Shown: positions 53,629 through 63,433 of the stretch, in pieces
Numbering within the stretch: the stretch's first letter is position 1
How the letters are laid out: every line of letters begins with the position of its first letter
Source of the DNA: Deltaproteobacteria bacterium RIFCSPLOWO2_12_FULL_60_19
Lineage (GTDB): Bacteria > Desulfobacterota > Binatia > UBA9968
Assembly (NCBI GenBank): GCA_001798595.1
Contig: MGSS01000037.1
Coordinates: forward strand, 33,919 to 97,918
Length of the DNA stretch: 64,000 bases
Direction: 5' to 3'
Notes under the pieces: model-generated
Databases searched by the model: none
Seen by the model: the letters and a program-made list of their open reading frames with translations, nothing else
What the model was told of the DNA's origin: nothing
Made by a program: the position numbers and the translations under genes

Positions 53629-54693
53629 ATGAGGCGCTTAACCGACGGACTGTTCAAAGCCTCTTTTTTTCTGGGGGCGCTCTCGACGTTTCTCTTTCCA
53701 AACCAGGTCTTTTCCCAGGCGCCGTTCTACCAGGGAAAGACCATCACCATCATTCACGGCCGGGATCCGGGCGGCACGGGAGATCTCAGGGTGCGAGCGT
53801 TGATTCCCCTCCTGCAAAAATATATTCTCGGAAACCCGACGATCGTAAACGAGTACATGCCCGGAGGAGGCAGCCGCAAGGCGGCCAATCATATCTTCCG
53901 ATCGGCCCGTTCCGACGGACTCACTATCGGAAACCTGAGCGCCGGTATGGTTTCCCTTGCGGTGCTCGGAGAGTCCGGCGTGCTGTACGATCTCGAAAAG
54001 TTCTCTTTTCTTGGCTCCCCTTACAGCAGCTACCATTCCGTCTTTGTCACCCGAAAACAGGCCGGATTTAGCGGCGTAGAAAAACTGCGCGCGGCGTCCG
54101 GAATCCGAATCGGCGCTCAATCCGTCGGTTTCTCGACCTACAACGAGGCGCGCCTGTTCGCGTTTATTCTAGGCCTTAAAGAGCCTAAGTTCATCGCCGC
54201 GTACGCGGGCGCGGAGATCGACCCAGCCTTGATGCGCGGCGAGGTCGACGGCCGGGCGACCGGCGCCGACACGATCACCAAGCGAAACCGCGAGTGGCTC
54301 GAAAAAGGGCTGGTCGACTTTCATGCGATCGTGGAAACCCCCAAAGGCGACAAGCATCCGCGATTCGGCCATCTCCCGGAGCTTGAGAGCTTCGCTCAGT
54401 CCGATCGAGAGCGCAAACTCATCGGACTGCAGCGCGCGTTCAGGGTCACCGGCGCGCCGTTTATCCTGCCTCCGGGAGTTCCCAAGGAGCGCGTCGAGAT
54501 TCTTCAGGACGCGTTTCGCAAAACCTATCGGGATCCGGCCTTCCATGCCGAGTATAAAAAACTAACCGGCGACGACGCCTCGCCTCTGCTTCCCGAAGCG
54601 CATGAAAAGGCGATCCGGGAAATTCCCCGGGACCCTGAAGTCATCGAACTGTTTAAGAAGCTGGTCGGCGCCGATCCTCTGCCGCCGCGCTGA
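53629..54693 (+). CDS. TctC/Bug-like tripartite tricarboxylate transporter receptor (3 of 3)
   Basis: Third paralogue, 354 residues, with signal peptide (FKASFFLGALSTFLFPNQVFS), APFYQGKTITIIHGRDPGGTGDLRVRALIPLLQKYILGNPTI and GGGSRKAANHIFRSARSDG. ATG at 53629 has AAGGAGG. The C-terminus PLPPR is shared with copy 2 (PLPAR in copy 1). It lies 34 bases before tctA, and the set looks like one transporter with three alternative receptors. Confidence 0.85.
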   Translation: MRRLTDGLFKASFFLGALSTFLFPNQVFSQAPFYQGKTITIIHGRDPGGTGDLRVRALIPLLQKYILGNPTIVNEYMPGGGSRKAANHIFRSARSDGLTIGNLSAGMVSLAVLGESGVLYDLEKFSFLGSPYSSYHSVFVTRKQAGFSGVEKLRAASGIRIGAQSVGFSTYNEARLFAFILGLKEPKFIAAYAGAEIDPALMRGEVDGRATGADTITKRNREWLEKGLVDFHAIVETPKGDKHPRFGHLPELESFAQSDRERKLIGLQRAFRVTGAPFILPPGVPKERVEILQDAFRKTYRDPAFHAEYKKLTGDDASPLLPEAHEKAIREIPRDPEVIELFKKLVGADPLPPR

Positions 54694-54727
54694 GAAATCG
54701 ATTAGGTCAGGAGAATAAATCGTAAAT

Positions 54728-56266
54728 ATGGAGACTTCGCTATTCGACGCGGCAGCCCAGGGTTTGTTGAACCTCATACAGTTGAAGGTTTGGTTTGCGC
54801 TGCTAGCCGGCGTCGCCATCGGCACTTTCACCGCGGTTGCGCCTCAGGGAATCGGGACGCCTTTGGTCTACGCGATAGCCTTGCCGGTGGTCATCAGGTG
54901 GGAACCGCTCACGGGAATCGCCTTGCTCATAGGCGCTAGCTCTGTAAGCGCCATTTGCGCGGCCTACCTACCGGTCCTTTTTGGGATCCCGGGAGGAGGC
55001 GGCTCCCAGGCAACCGTGCTCGACGGCTACCCGATGGGGAAGCGAGGCGAGGCGAGGCGAGCGCTGGGCGCGTCATTTATGGCCGGGGGGATGGGATGCC
55101 TGATCGGCACCCTCACGCTAGTCATTGCGGTGCCTGCGGCGAAGCCCCTGATCTATCTCATGGGCTCGCCGGAGCTTTTCGTCGTCATGCTTTGGGGCCT
55201 GAGCATGGTGGCGGTTCTTGCCGGGCGGCGCCCGATCAAAGGGCTCATCGCCGCCGCCTTCGGTCTCCTGATCGCGATGATCGGCCAACAGGCACAAAGC
55301 GGCGTCATGCGCTTCGTCTTCGATCAGCCTTATCTCCTGGATGGCATTTCCATAAGCATTATCGCCTTGGCCATGTTCGGCATCCCGTCCGCGCTCGACC
55401 TGGCCCTCACCAAGCTTGGTGTCGAACAGCAGGCGGTGCCGCTCAAGGGAAGCCTTTTCGACGGGATCCGGGATACCCTGCGCGAGTGGTGGCTGGTGGT
55501 GCGGTGCAGTTTCGTGGGGGTCTGGGTGGGGATCGTCCCCGGGCTCGGCTCGCAGGTGGTGGATTGGCTCGCGTATGGCCACGCGGCTCAGAGTTGCAAG
55601 GGCGCAAGAGAGAGCTTCGGTAGGGGCGACGTGCGGGGGGTGATCGCTCCTGAGAGCGCCAACGACGCCAAGGACGGAGGCGATCTGATCACGACCCTAC
55701 TGCTGGGATTCCCGCAAGGGGTTGCGACGGCCCTCTTTATCGTCGCTTTGCTTGCCTGGGGTTTCCTCCCGGGCCCCGAGATGGTGAAGAAGAACCCGGA
55801 GTTGATCTACAGCATCATTTGGATTCAGGGGATTGCGGGGATTATCGGAACCCTGGTCGGCTTTGTCTTATCCGGCCAGCTCGCCAAGCTCGCGGAGCTG
55901 CGCTACACGTTCATGGTGTCGATACTTTTCATATTCATTCTGATGGGGGCCTTCAGCGTCCATCGCGATCCTCTGGATCTTGTGGCAGTGGTCGGCTTCG
56001 GGATTCTCGGCTATTTCATGAGGCGTTATGCCTATCCCCGGCCGGCCATGATTCTCGGCCTTGTCTTGGGAGACCTGATGGAGAAGTACCTCTATAGGTC
56101 GATGATGGCTTATGGGTTCAGTTGGCTCGCGCGACCCGCAGTGATCGTCCTGCTCATTCTGGCTGCCGTCTCTTTTGTCTTCACCCTGCGCGGCAGGCTT
56201 AAAAGCAAGTCGGAGTCCCCGGCTTCTCTAGGTGGGGCGATGGGGAGGGCTGAAGATGAAAGCTAA
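54728..56266 (+). CDS. tctA: Tripartite tricarboxylate transporter large permease TctA
   Basis: Large membrane subunit of a TTT-type secondary carboxylate importer. The 512-residue protein has about twelve helices. The family loop FGIPGGGGSQATVLDGYPMGKRGEARRALGASFMAGG is present, as are the mid-sequence GIVPGLGSQVVDWLAYGHA and VIAPESANDAKDGGDLITTLLLGFPQG. The N-terminal GVAIGTFTAVAPQGIGTPLVYAIALP differs from the usual GxxxGxLPGLG motif. It overlaps tctB at its 3' end by 11 bases. Confidence 0.9.
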   Translation: METSLFDAAAQGLLNLIQLKVWFALLAGVAIGTFTAVAPQGIGTPLVYAIALPVVIRWEPLTGIALLIGASSVSAICAAYLPVLFGIPGGGGSQATVLDGYPMGKRGEARRALGASFMAGGMGCLIGTLTLVIAVPAAKPLIYLMGSPELFVVMLWGLSMVAVLAGRRPIKGLIAAAFGLLIAMIGQQAQSGVMRFVFDQPYLLDGISISIIALAMFGIPSALDLALTKLGVEQQAVPLKGSLFDGIRDTLREWWLVVRCSFVGVWVGIVPGLGSQVVDWLAYGHAAQSCKGARESFGRGDVRGVIAPESANDAKDGGDLITTLLLGFPQGVATALFIVALLAWGFLPGPEMVKKNPELIYSIIWIQGIAGIIGTLVGFVLSGQLAKLAELRYTFMVSILFIFILMGAFSVHRDPLDLVAVVGFGILGYFMRRYAYPRPAMILGLVLGDLMEKYLYRSMMAYGFSWLARPAVIVLLILAAVSFVFTLRGRLKSKSESPASLGGAMGRAEDES

Positions 56267-56726
56267 TTTTGGTTTGTTTTTTCTGGCTATATTTTTGGTG
56301 GCGGTTTGGACCGGTTGGGAGTGGCCTTACATTGCCAAGCTCATGCCGGTCTACATTGCCGCCATACCGGGCTTTGCCCTGGTCCTGGTCCAACTTTACC
56401 GGGATGCCACAGACTGGGAGGGCGGTCGGGGCGGGCAAGGCGGAGGCATCGAGATGGATGAGGTCTACGATCTGAAGTTGGAGAAAAAAGTCGAGCTCCG
56501 ACGCACCGTGGCTTTTTTCGCGTGGTTCGCGGGCGGCGCCTTGGCGATCTGGGTGTTCGGTATTGTGATCGCCTTGCCCGCTTTGGTGTTTCTGTATGCC
56601 CTGGTTGAGGGGAAGGAGCGGTGGATCACCTCGCTTGCCATGAGCGCCTGCACGTTTCTACTCGTCTGGGGGCTGTTCGAATATATGCTCGAATCAAGGT
56701 GGCCGCCGGGAGTTCTTTTCCGCTAG
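56256..56726 (+). CDS. tctB: Tripartite tricarboxylate transporter small subunit TctB-like
   Basis: Small membrane subunit of the TTT transporter. From ATG at 56256 it has 156 residues and four hydrophobic segments (FGLFFLAIFLVAVWTG, IPGFALVLVQL, TVAFFAWFAGGALAIWVFGIVIALPALVFLYAL, SACTFLLVWGLFEYML). TctB sequences are poorly conserved, so position after tctA and topology carry the call. An upstream GTG at 56232 would lengthen it. The short hydrophilic insert between helices 2 and 3 is charged. Confidence 0.82.
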   Translation: MKANFGLFFLAIFLVAVWTGWEWPYIAKLMPVYIAAIPGFALVLVQLYRDATDWEGGRGGQGGGIEMDEVYDLKLEKKVELRRTVAFFAWFAGGALAIWVFGIVIALPALVFLYALVEGKERWITSLAMSACTFLLVWGLFEYMLESRWPPGVLFR

Positions 56727-56764
56727 AGTAGCTTCGAGTTCGCGTTTCGAATTGGAGCCCGAGA

Positions 56765-56786
56765 GCCGAGACTGACGCTCCTCGGC
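56765..56786 (-). terminator. Hairpin between convergent tctB and binding-protein genes
   Basis: GCCGAG (56765-56770) and CTCGGC (56781-56786) form a six-base stem with a ten-base loop, immediately after the stop of the minus-strand gene. No T-run follows on either strand, so it is only a possible transcription stop. Confidence 0.35.
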
Positions 56787-57803
56787 CTACCGCGTCTTAA
56801 AAATCTCCTGGAAGAGTTTTACATTGTCGGCGAAGTATTTGTAGTCGTCGGGTCGCTCAACGATCCGCTGATAACCTCGAAAGAGGCGTGCCGGTTTAGG
56901 TTCTACGTCGCTCCGAACTGGAATCCTCTGGAATTCCAATAGCATCGCCTGTCCTTCCTTGGAGAGCAGATAATCAAGGAAAAGCCTGGCCGCATTGGGG
57001 TTCGGCGCTTTGGAGCCTACCATGAGTGGATCGATTTCGACCACAGCGGGCTCGAGCGCTACCCAGTCCATGGGTCCTCCCTTAAACTTGTCCCTCTCCA
57101 CAGTGTGGGCATACGCAATGATAAGGGGATACTCTCCGGCAGAAGTCATGGTGACCCTTTCAGTGTTTCCCCTACTGAGCACTGGATCCTGAGCGGCCAA
57201 CTTTCTCATGTAGTCCACTGCTTTTTCCCTGCCCCAGGCGGAGGCAAGACCCTGAAGGAGGAGATACGCTTCGTTATCCATCGAGATCTTTCTCCCCTTC
57301 CATTTGGGTTCTAGAAGAGCTTCATAGGTCTTAGGAACCTCGTCTTTCTTTACCAGCTTCGTGTTGTACCCCAGAGCATTAGGAACGACGTAGTACGTGT
57401 ACCAGTAACCCTCCTTATCGAAGAGATCCGGATCGATCCTTGCGGTCTCCGGCGACCGATAGGCAGCTAAGAGACCTCTCTCCTTGAAGGCCTGAATCAT
57501 CTCCCCTCTGCCACCCACTACATCAAAGAACGATTTTCCGGCCCGGGACTCGGTTAGCACCCGATTCATCAGTGCGCCTCCCCCCAGACGCAGGAAGCTG
57601 GTCTTGATAAAAGGGTATCTCTCTTGAAACCGATCTACGACCACCTTGCTTTGATCGATGGCCATCGACGTGTACCACATAACGGCGCCTTCTTTTTTCG
57701 CGGCCTCGATGATCTTGGGATCGGTGCTCGTTTGAGAGAGAGAAGCGGCGGGTAGAAAAAAGAAAAGCGCCGCGAACAGTATGGACGTGAATCCAATCTT
57801 CAT
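56787..57803 (-). CDS. ABC-type Fe3+ family extracellular substrate-binding protein (2)
   Basis: 338-residue secreted binding protein. The signal peptide (KIGFTSILFAALFFFLPAASLS) precedes QTSTDPKIIEAAKKEGAVMWYTSMAIDQSKVVVDRFQERYPFIK. Later VPNALGYNTKLVKKDEVPKTYEALLEPKWKGRKI and LEPAVVEIDPLMVGSKAPNPNAARLFLDYLLSKEGQ are typical of the iron-type family. It resembles the protein at 45014 in length and motif order. ATG has GGGAGGA upstream. No transporter partner is adjacent. Confidence 0.9.
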   Translation of the reverse strand: MKIGFTSILFAALFFFLPAASLSQTSTDPKIIEAAKKEGAVMWYTSMAIDQSKVVVDRFQERYPFIKTSFLRLGGGALMNRVLTESRAGKSFFDVVGGRGEMIQAFKERGLLAAYRSPETARIDPDLFDKEGYWYTYYVVPNALGYNTKLVKKDEVPKTYEALLEPKWKGRKISMDNEAYLLLQGLASAWGREKAVDYMRKLAAQDPVLSRGNTERVTMTSAGEYPLIIAYAHTVERDKFKGGPMDWVALEPAVVEIDPLMVGSKAPNPNAARLFLDYLLSKEGQAMLLEFQRIPVRSDVEPKPARLFRGYQRIVERPDDYKYFADNVKLFQEIFKTR

Positions 57804-57986
57804 TTGAATCCTCCCTTAGGCTTTGATAGCGCCGCCATACAACATATGAAGGCTGAGAGTCAAGAGAAGTGAGAGTCGCCGGCCTTTCGGTGAATTTCAA
57901 CAAAGGCAAAAGCGCTGCTAAATTTGCACGGCTATTGACGGAATGATATGTATACCGCTTGATCTGAAGTTCAACGGAGGTTCGAG

Positions 57987-59117
57987 ATGGATGCCCCTCT
58001 TCCCGAGAGTGAATACCGTGAGCGCTATGAGCGGGCGAGCGCCCTCATGGAGCGCGACGGGCTTGACGCCCTGGTGGTCTCTGGACGCGATAACTATTGG
58101 TACTTCACCGGCCTGATCAGCTATCAGTTCGATCACCTCATGCGTCCGCAAATCTGTTTTCTTCCCAAGGGAGGGAAACCTCTTGTCCTGGTTTACGGGA
58201 ACGAGCGCGCAAAGGCTAAGACTCTACCGTGGATCGGCGAGGTAAGGAGCTATGTGGACGTCCCCTTTCCCCAGGAGATGATCAGCAACTCCCTGAAAGA
58301 GATGGGCTTGGGCGCGGGCAAATTGGGTTTTGAGCTCGGGGAGGATCAACGGCTGGGTTTTCCCGCGAACTATCTCTCGGGACTCCGCGAGGCCTTACCC
58401 AAGGCGGAAGTTATGGACGCCTCTCCCGCCCTCTGTGACCTTAGGATCATCAAAAGCGCGCTTGAGATCTCTGCGATGCGAAAAGCCTGTGACATCTCGA
58501 TGAAGGCCTACGATCGCTGCCTCCCGCAACTCCAGCCGGGCATGACTCGGCGTGAGGTTGCAGAGCGTCTGTTCATAGCGATGATTGAAGAGGGCGCTAA
58601 CCCCCGCACACCGGGCTTTCTTATGTTGAACGCCTCTACGGCTTACGACGATCGCCGCTACGAACGCGGCGACCGAATGATAGCGGACTTTGGCGCATGC
58701 TTCGAGGGCTACTTTGGCGACATTACAAGGATGGCTATTTTTGGACCACCTAGCGCCGAGCAGAGGACAGAACATCAGGTCGCCTGGGACCTAATCAGAC
58801 GCTGCGGCGAGGCGATGAAACCAGGCACTCCCATCGCCGAGTTATCCCGCATCGCAAACCGTGAACTGGAAAAGAGAGGTTACGCTAAAGTTGAAAGCCC
58901 CAAACGGATCGGCCATGGCATCGGCCTGGCCCGGGCCGAACCTCCCTCCCTCAACGAAGTGGAAAAAGCCGTTCATAAACCTGGGATGATTCTGGCGCTT
59001 GAGCCCAAAGTTCGCACTGAAAAGGGATCTGTCCACCTCGAAGAGGATGTTCTCATCACCGAAGCCGGCGCGGAGTTTTTGACCTCCGGAGCCGGGGAAT
59101 TGCGAGTTGTAGAGTGA
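57987..59117 (+). CDS. M24 family metallopeptidase (Xaa-Pro aminopeptidase/dipeptidase-like)
   Basis: Pita-bread-fold enzyme of 376 residues. The N-terminal creatinase-like domain (ALMERDGLDALVVSGRDNYWYFTGL) is followed by the catalytic domain with metal ligands: two Asp in IADFGACFEGYFGDITRMA, His in IGHGIGLARAEPP, Glu in MILALEPKV and Glu in HLEEDVLI. All five usual ligands appear present. ATG at 57987 follows GGAGG. Members include prolidases and creatinase-like hydrolases. Its neighbour, an ornithine-cyclodeaminase family gene, is 19 bases away. Confidence 0.9.
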   Translation: MDAPLPESEYRERYERASALMERDGLDALVVSGRDNYWYFTGLISYQFDHLMRPQICFLPKGGKPLVLVYGNERAKAKTLPWIGEVRSYVDVPFPQEMISNSLKEMGLGAGKLGFELGEDQRLGFPANYLSGLREALPKAEVMDASPALCDLRIIKSALEISAMRKACDISMKAYDRCLPQLQPGMTRREVAERLFIAMIEEGANPRTPGFLMLNASTAYDDRRYERGDRMIADFGACFEGYFGDITRMAIFGPPSAEQRTEHQVAWDLIRRCGEAMKPGTPIAELSRIANRELEKRGYAKVESPKRIGHGIGLARAEPPSLNEVEKAVHKPGMILALEPKVRTEKGSVHLEEDVLITEAGAEFLTSGAGELRVVE

Positions 59118-59136
59118 GACAGTGAGGCAGTGAACA

Positions 59137-60132
59137 GTGAGACAAACGGGCATCCTTTATCTCTCCAATGATGAAGTCAAAGGTCTCCTCGACCTGGGTC
59201 AAGCCATTGAAATAACCGAGCAGGCTTTGCGCGACCATGGCGAAAGTCGCGTCATCTGGTCAAAGCCCGAGGATCTTGCGATTAAACCGGATCACGGCTG
59301 GCAATCGTGGGTGACGGGCTGTGCGCTAGTTTCCCGTTCAATCGCAGGGTTTCGTTTCCGATCGATCAAGGCCGAGGGCGGGAGCCGTGATCCATCGCGT
59401 GCCGCGCAGGGACCGCGGCGGATTCTTATCCTGACTGACCGCGAAGGGGGTGAGGTCCTTGCCATCATGGACGAAGACTGGTGTCACGCGGTACGCACCG
59501 GGGCCGCCGCAACAGTCGCCTGCCGCACCCTGGCCCGCAAGGATTCTTCCACTCTAGCCATGTTAGGCGCTGGGGACACAGCCCGCGCCACCCTTCCGGT
59601 GATGGCGAGAGCCTTCCACCTAAAAGAGGTTCGCGTTACCTCCCGCACCCCGCAGTCGCGCGAATCCTACGCCAAGGAACTCGGAGAACAACTTGCCGTC
59701 GCCATCCGGCCTGTGGATACGGCTGAAGCGGCGCTGCAAGGCGCAGATATGGTCATCTCCGCCACCACTACCTCACGGCCCTTTGTTCGCGAAGAGTGGC
59801 TTGAAGAGGGTGTCTTCGTCTACTCTATCGGCAAGCACCAGGAGATGGAAAACGCGGTTTACAAAAAAGTGGACAAGTTTGTCGTCGATAGCTGGGAGCA
59901 CTGCAAAAAGAAGTCCGACCTGGATCGGATGCTCAAAGAAAAATTCCTGACTAAGGATGATCTTTACGCCGAGCTCCCTGGTCTGATTGCCGGCCGTAAA
60001 GCGGGGCGGGAGTCGGATCGAGAACGCATTTTCATGCGCGCTATCGGCCTCGTCAATCAGGATATCGCCATTGCCGACTGGGTTTATCGGCGCGCCCTGG
60101 AGGCGGGGGTGGGCACACGCCTGCCGTTTTGA
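59137..60132 (+). CDS. Ornithine cyclodeaminase / mu-crystallin family protein
   Basis: NAD-dependent protein of 331 residues. It starts with TGILYLSNDEVKGLLDLGQAIEITEQAL, and the Rossmann part includes TLAMLGAGDTARATLPVMARAFHLKEVRVTSRTP. The middle has AIMDEDWCHAVRTGAAATVACRTLARKDS. Family members include ornithine cyclodeaminase, alanine dehydrogenase and imine reductases, so the exact activity is unknown. The start is GTG at 59137. It is probably coexpressed with the M24 peptidase, suggesting amino-acid or amine catabolism. Confidence 0.87.
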   Translation: MRQTGILYLSNDEVKGLLDLGQAIEITEQALRDHGESRVIWSKPEDLAIKPDHGWQSWVTGCALVSRSIAGFRFRSIKAEGGSRDPSRAAQGPRRILILTDREGGEVLAIMDEDWCHAVRTGAAATVACRTLARKDSSTLAMLGAGDTARATLPVMARAFHLKEVRVTSRTPQSRESYAKELGEQLAVAIRPVDTAEAALQGADMVISATTTSRPFVREEWLEEGVFVYSIGKHQEMENAVYKKVDKFVVDSWEHCKKKSDLDRMLKEKFLTKDDLYAELPGLIAGRKAGRESDRERIFMRAIGLVNQDIAIADWVYRRALEAGVGTRLPF

Positions 60133-60172
60133 GGATAGAGGATCGATCTTCTGTCGCCTATCCTCGATCCTC
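60131..60172. terminator. Palindromic hairpin between convergent genes
   Basis: GAGGATAG (60131-60138) can pair with CTATCCTC (60158-60165), and GAGGATCGA with TCGATCCTC in an overlapping alternative. It lies exactly between the cyclodeaminase stop and the DUF255 stop. No T-run follows. Confidence 0.5.
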
Positions 60173-62219
60173 AGCTTTGCAAAAGCATTTTTAGTTCCTC
60201 CCACTCCGTAACCGGCGCGGAACAGGTGAAATTGTGGCAGACGTAGACGGTCGGCTTGCCGTCTCTTTGGGTTTTGCCTTGGAGAAGCGGCGATAGCTTC
60301 CCGGCGGGGGCGCCTGGCGCGACGATCTGGATCGTCTTGTTGGGCAGGTAGAGCGAATGAATCTTCCTTAGCAACTCTTGTTCGCCCGCGCCGTTTTTGT
60401 CTCCCACCAAGACGATCTCTCTGGGTTTCTCTAAATAAAAATCGAGCGCCGCGACCATGTGGGCAAAGCCGAAAGGCTGGGCTTCCATAGCGTCGTAGTA
60501 AAGCCGCAGGATTTTCTCCGCCCGCTTCAGAAAACCCTCCTCGCCGGTGTAGTGGTGGAGTCGCAGTAACAGCTGGGCGGCCGTGGAATTTCCCGACGGA
60601 ATGGAGCTGTCGAAGGCCGGTTTGGTGCGGCTGATCAACTTCTCGTGCGATTTTCCCGTGTAGAAAAAGCCGCCGTCGATATCGTCCCAGAACTCCCGGA
60701 TCATGATGCCCGCGAGCTCGATCGATCGTTCCAAGTTCGAGCGCTCCAGCGTCGCCTCATAGAGATCGAGCAGGCCCGTGGCTACGAAGGCGTAGTCGTC
60801 GAGGTAACCGGGAAGCATTGCCTTGCCGTCTTTGTAGGTGTGCAGAAGAAGGCCGTCTTTGAACATCCGCCTGAAGATAAAGTCCACGGTTTTCTCCGCA
60901 GCCCCAAGGCAATCCGGCGCCGCTAAAATTTTCCCGGCTTCCGCCAAGCCCGAAAGCATCAGGCCGTTCCAGGACGTAAGGACTTTCTCATCGCGGAACG
61001 GCTTCACCCGCTTTTCCCGCTCCACAAAGAGCCTGGCCTTAGCCTCGGCGATTAAGGTCTTAACCTGGGCCCCCTCCTTGCGGAAAAGCTTCGCCGCCTG
61101 CTCGACGGTCAAGGTTGGATGGAGAATGTTTTTCTCCTCGAAGTTGCCCAACTCGGTCACGTCGTAAACGCGGCAAAAAATCTCTCCGGCCTCCTCCCCT
61201 ACGATTCGCGTCACCTCATCCTCAGTCCAGACGAAGAATTTCCCCTCGTCTCCTTCGCTGTCGGCATCCTGGGTGGAATAGAAACCCCCCTCCGGACCCC
61301 GCATCTCGCGGAGCAGATAGGCAACTGTCTCCTCGACGGTCCTCTTGAACAACGCCGCCAGCGTGATGGTATACGCCTGGGCATAGACGCGGAGCAGTTG
61401 GGCGTTGTCGTAGAGCATTTTCTCGAAATGGGGCACCAGCCACTTTTCATCGACGGAATAGCGGTGAAAGCCGCCGCCCAGGTGATCGTAAATTCCCCCC
61501 TCGGCCATGCTGGTGAGCGTGTGCGCGACCATTTCGAGAAAACGCGGGCTTTTGGATTTGCGCCAGTGGCGCAGAAACAGCTCGTAAACTCCGACGTTTG
61601 GAAATTTGGGCGCCCGGCCCAGGCCGCCGTGGTCCGGGTCGTAAGCCTCCGTAAGCTTCTCGGCGCTCTGCGCGATGATGTCGGGAGAAAACGAACGGCG
61701 GCTCTCCTCGACGCTGCCGAGGCGTTTTAATACGCCGAGAATCTGCTCGACGCTCTTCTCCACCTCGTGCGGCCGCTCACGGTAGGCCTGAGCTACGGCT
61801 CTCAGCACTCTGGGAAAGCCCGGTGCGCCATAGCGGTCTTCCGGCGGGAAATAGGTGCCGCCGAAGAACGGCTTACCCTCCGGCGTCAGAAAAACGGTCA
61901 TCGGCCAGCCGCCGCGTCCCGTCAGCATCTGCACGGCGTTCATGTAGATATCGTCGAGATCGGGCCGCTCCTCGCGGTCCACTTTAATGCTGACGAAGTT
62001 TTCGTTCATCACTGCGGCGATCTCTTCGCTCTCGAACGACTCCTTCTCCATCACGTGGCACCAGTGACAGGCGGAGTAGCCGATACTCAAGAGAACAGGC
62101 TTGTTTTCGGATTTCGCCTTCCGAAAGGCCTCTGTACTCCAGGGGTGCCAATCGACCGGGTTGTGCGCGTGCTGCAGAAGGTACGGGCTGGTTTCGTGGA
62201 TCAGGCGGTTGGTATGCAC
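60171..62219 (-). CDS. Thioredoxin domain-containing protein, DUF255 (YyaL/SPATA20-like)
   Basis: 682-residue protein with an N-terminal thioredoxin-like domain and a C-terminal (alpha/alpha)6 six-hairpin domain. The opening [24 protein letters not shown] and [17 protein letters not shown], with the CHWC active-site-like motif, are diagnostic. [29 protein letters not shown] follows. The C-terminal domain has [25 protein letters not shown] and [19 protein letters not shown]. The biochemical role is unclear; the start is GTG at 62219. A family D hairpin lies upstream. Confidence 0.93.
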   Translation of the reverse strand: MHTNRLIHETSPYLLQHAHNPVDWHPWSTEAFRKAKSENKPVLLSIGYSACHWCHVMEKESFESEEIAAVMNENFVSIKVDREERPDLDDIYMNAVQMLTGRGGWPMTVFLTPEGKPFFGGTYFPPEDRYGAPGFPRVLRAVAQAYRERPHEVEKSVEQILGVLKRLGSVEESRRSFSPDIIAQSAEKLTEAYDPDHGGLGRAPKFPNVGVYELFLRHWRKSKSPRFLEMVAHTLTSMAEGGIYDHLGGGFHRYSVDEKWLVPHFEKMLYDNAQLLRVYAQAYTITLAALFKRTVEETVAYLLREMRGPEGGFYSTQDADSEGDEGKFFVWTEDEVTRIVGEEAGEIFCRVYDVTELGNFEEKNILHPTLTVEQAAKLFRKEGAQVKTLIAEAKARLFVEREKRVKPFRDEKVLTSWNGLMLSGLAEAGKILAAPDCLGAAEKTVDFIFRRMFKDGLLLHTYKDGKAMLPGYLDDYAFVATGLLDLYEATLERSNLERSIELAGIMIREFWDDIDGGFFYTGKSHEKLISRTKPAFDSSIPSGNSTAAQLLLRLHHYTGEEGFLKRAEKILRLYYDAMEAQPFGFAHMVAALDFYLEKPREIVLVGDKNGAGEQELLRKIHSLYLPNKTIQIVAPGAPAGKLSPLLQGKTQRDGKPTVYVCHNFTCSAPVTEWEELKMLLQS

Positions 62220-62291
62220 GTTTCGTTTAGTTTCTGGTAAAGTTGGGAGGGCAGCGGATTATCCCTCGCCCCCTTCGGCTTCGAAGTGAAC

Positions 62292-62382
62292 GCCGCCGGC
62301 CGTTCGAAGAGCCCGCGCATCCGATACCGACGGTGGGAATAAGCAGCGACCCATTGCGCGGGCTCGGAGAGCGGGTGGCGGC
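62292..62382 (+). repeat. Family D hairpin repeat, copy 2
   Basis: 91 bp, inverted relative to 36645-36735, and 82 of 91 positions match. GAGCCCGCGCA and TGCGCGGGCTC form an unbroken eleven-base stem; the equivalent stem in copy 1 has a T-A pair where this one has C-G. It sits between the DUF255 gene and the NMT1 binding protein gene. Confidence 0.82.
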
Positions 62383-62397
62383 ATGCATTGTCGAGTT

Positions 62398-63390
62398 TTA
62401 TTTAGCGCCGAGCTGTTTAGCGAAGCCGCTGGTCTCGATCTCCTGGAGAAAAGAATTCTCTATAATCTCGTCCGGCTTTACCGCCTTCGCCTTCGGGTTG
62501 CTCTCGGCGATCGTGTCGAGCAGAAACTTCATTCCTTTGAGGTTCGTGTACGGGACCGTCGCCGTCTTCGGCGCGTAGTAATCGTAGGCGGATTGGATGA
62601 CGTCGGCATCCGTGACGCGCAGGTGCCGCTCCAGGACTTTCAGGCCAAAGGCTCTGTCGGTCTTGAAGCGGTGAATGCCTTCGACCAGGGCCTTCATGAA
62701 GCGGGCCATGAGATCGCGGTTTTTGTCGATGTAAGATTTGGTCGTGCCGATTCCGCTATGCTGATAGTCGAGGCCGATGGTGGAATAGTCGAGCAGGGAA
62801 CGGTAGCCCGATTTTTTTGCGAGATGAGCGAAAGCCTGTTCGAGCAACGTTCCTTGGATCGCTCCTTGCGCCACCGCGGCCAGTCGCTCCGCGTTGCCGC
62901 CGGTTTGCAGGATCGTCACATCCTTGCCCGGCTTGAGGCCGTTTTTCTCCAACCCCCAGCGGGCCAGAAAGTCGGCTGATCCGCCAAAGCGCGCGATGCC
63001 GATTCTTTTGCCTTTGAGATCCTCGAGTCGCGTGATCTCCTTGGAGACGATCAGCTCGTACGGAGCGAAGTTAACCATGCCGGCGACCATGACCGCATCT
63101 CTGCCCGCGAGGTGAACGTTGATCAGTCCGGACCCGGCGATGCTGATGAGGCCGACCTCGCCGGCGAGCATCGCGGAGAGCGCGGTGGAAGAGCCGGACA
63201 TGATGAGCGGCTTCACATCAAGCCCGTGTTTTTTGAAGTAGCCGCCGTCGACACCGGCCAAGACCGGCGCATTGGAAGGCGTGACCGAGACGAGGCCTAC
63301 GTAAACGGTCGGAATTTTCTGCGACCAGGCGGGCGCTGGAAAACAGGCGAGCAAAATCAGGGACGCGGCAATCGCGATGCTGTTTCGCAT
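62398..63390 (-). CDS. ABC transporter substrate-binding protein, NMT1/SsuA-like (2)
   Basis: 330-residue secreted protein. The signal peptide (NSIAIAASLILLACFPAPAWS) precedes QKIPTVYVGLVSVTPSNAPVLAGVDGGYFKKHGLDVKPLIMSGSSTALSAMLAGEVGLISIAGSG. LKGKRIGIARFGGSADFLARWGL follows, the usual NMT1 arrangement. It resembles the protein at 24717. ATG has GGAGG upstream. It follows the cold-shock gene by 43 bases on the same strand; no transporter partner is adjacent. Confidence 0.9.
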   Translation of the reverse strand: MRNSIAIAASLILLACFPAPAWSQKIPTVYVGLVSVTPSNAPVLAGVDGGYFKKHGLDVKPLIMSGSSTALSAMLAGEVGLISIAGSGLINVHLAGRDAVMVAGMVNFAPYELIVSKEITRLEDLKGKRIGIARFGGSADFLARWGLEKNGLKPGKDVTILQTGGNAERLAAVAQGAIQGTLLEQAFAHLAKKSGYRSLLDYSTIGLDYQHSGIGTTKSYIDKNRDLMARFMKALVEGIHRFKTDRAFGLKVLERHLRVTDADVIQSAYDYYAPKTATVPYTNLKGMKFLLDTIAESNPKAKAVKPDEIIENSFLQEIETSGFAKQLGAK

Positions 63391-63433
63391 GACGGACCTC
63401 CAAGCGTGGGAGCGGTTAGTGGCACACGTAACC

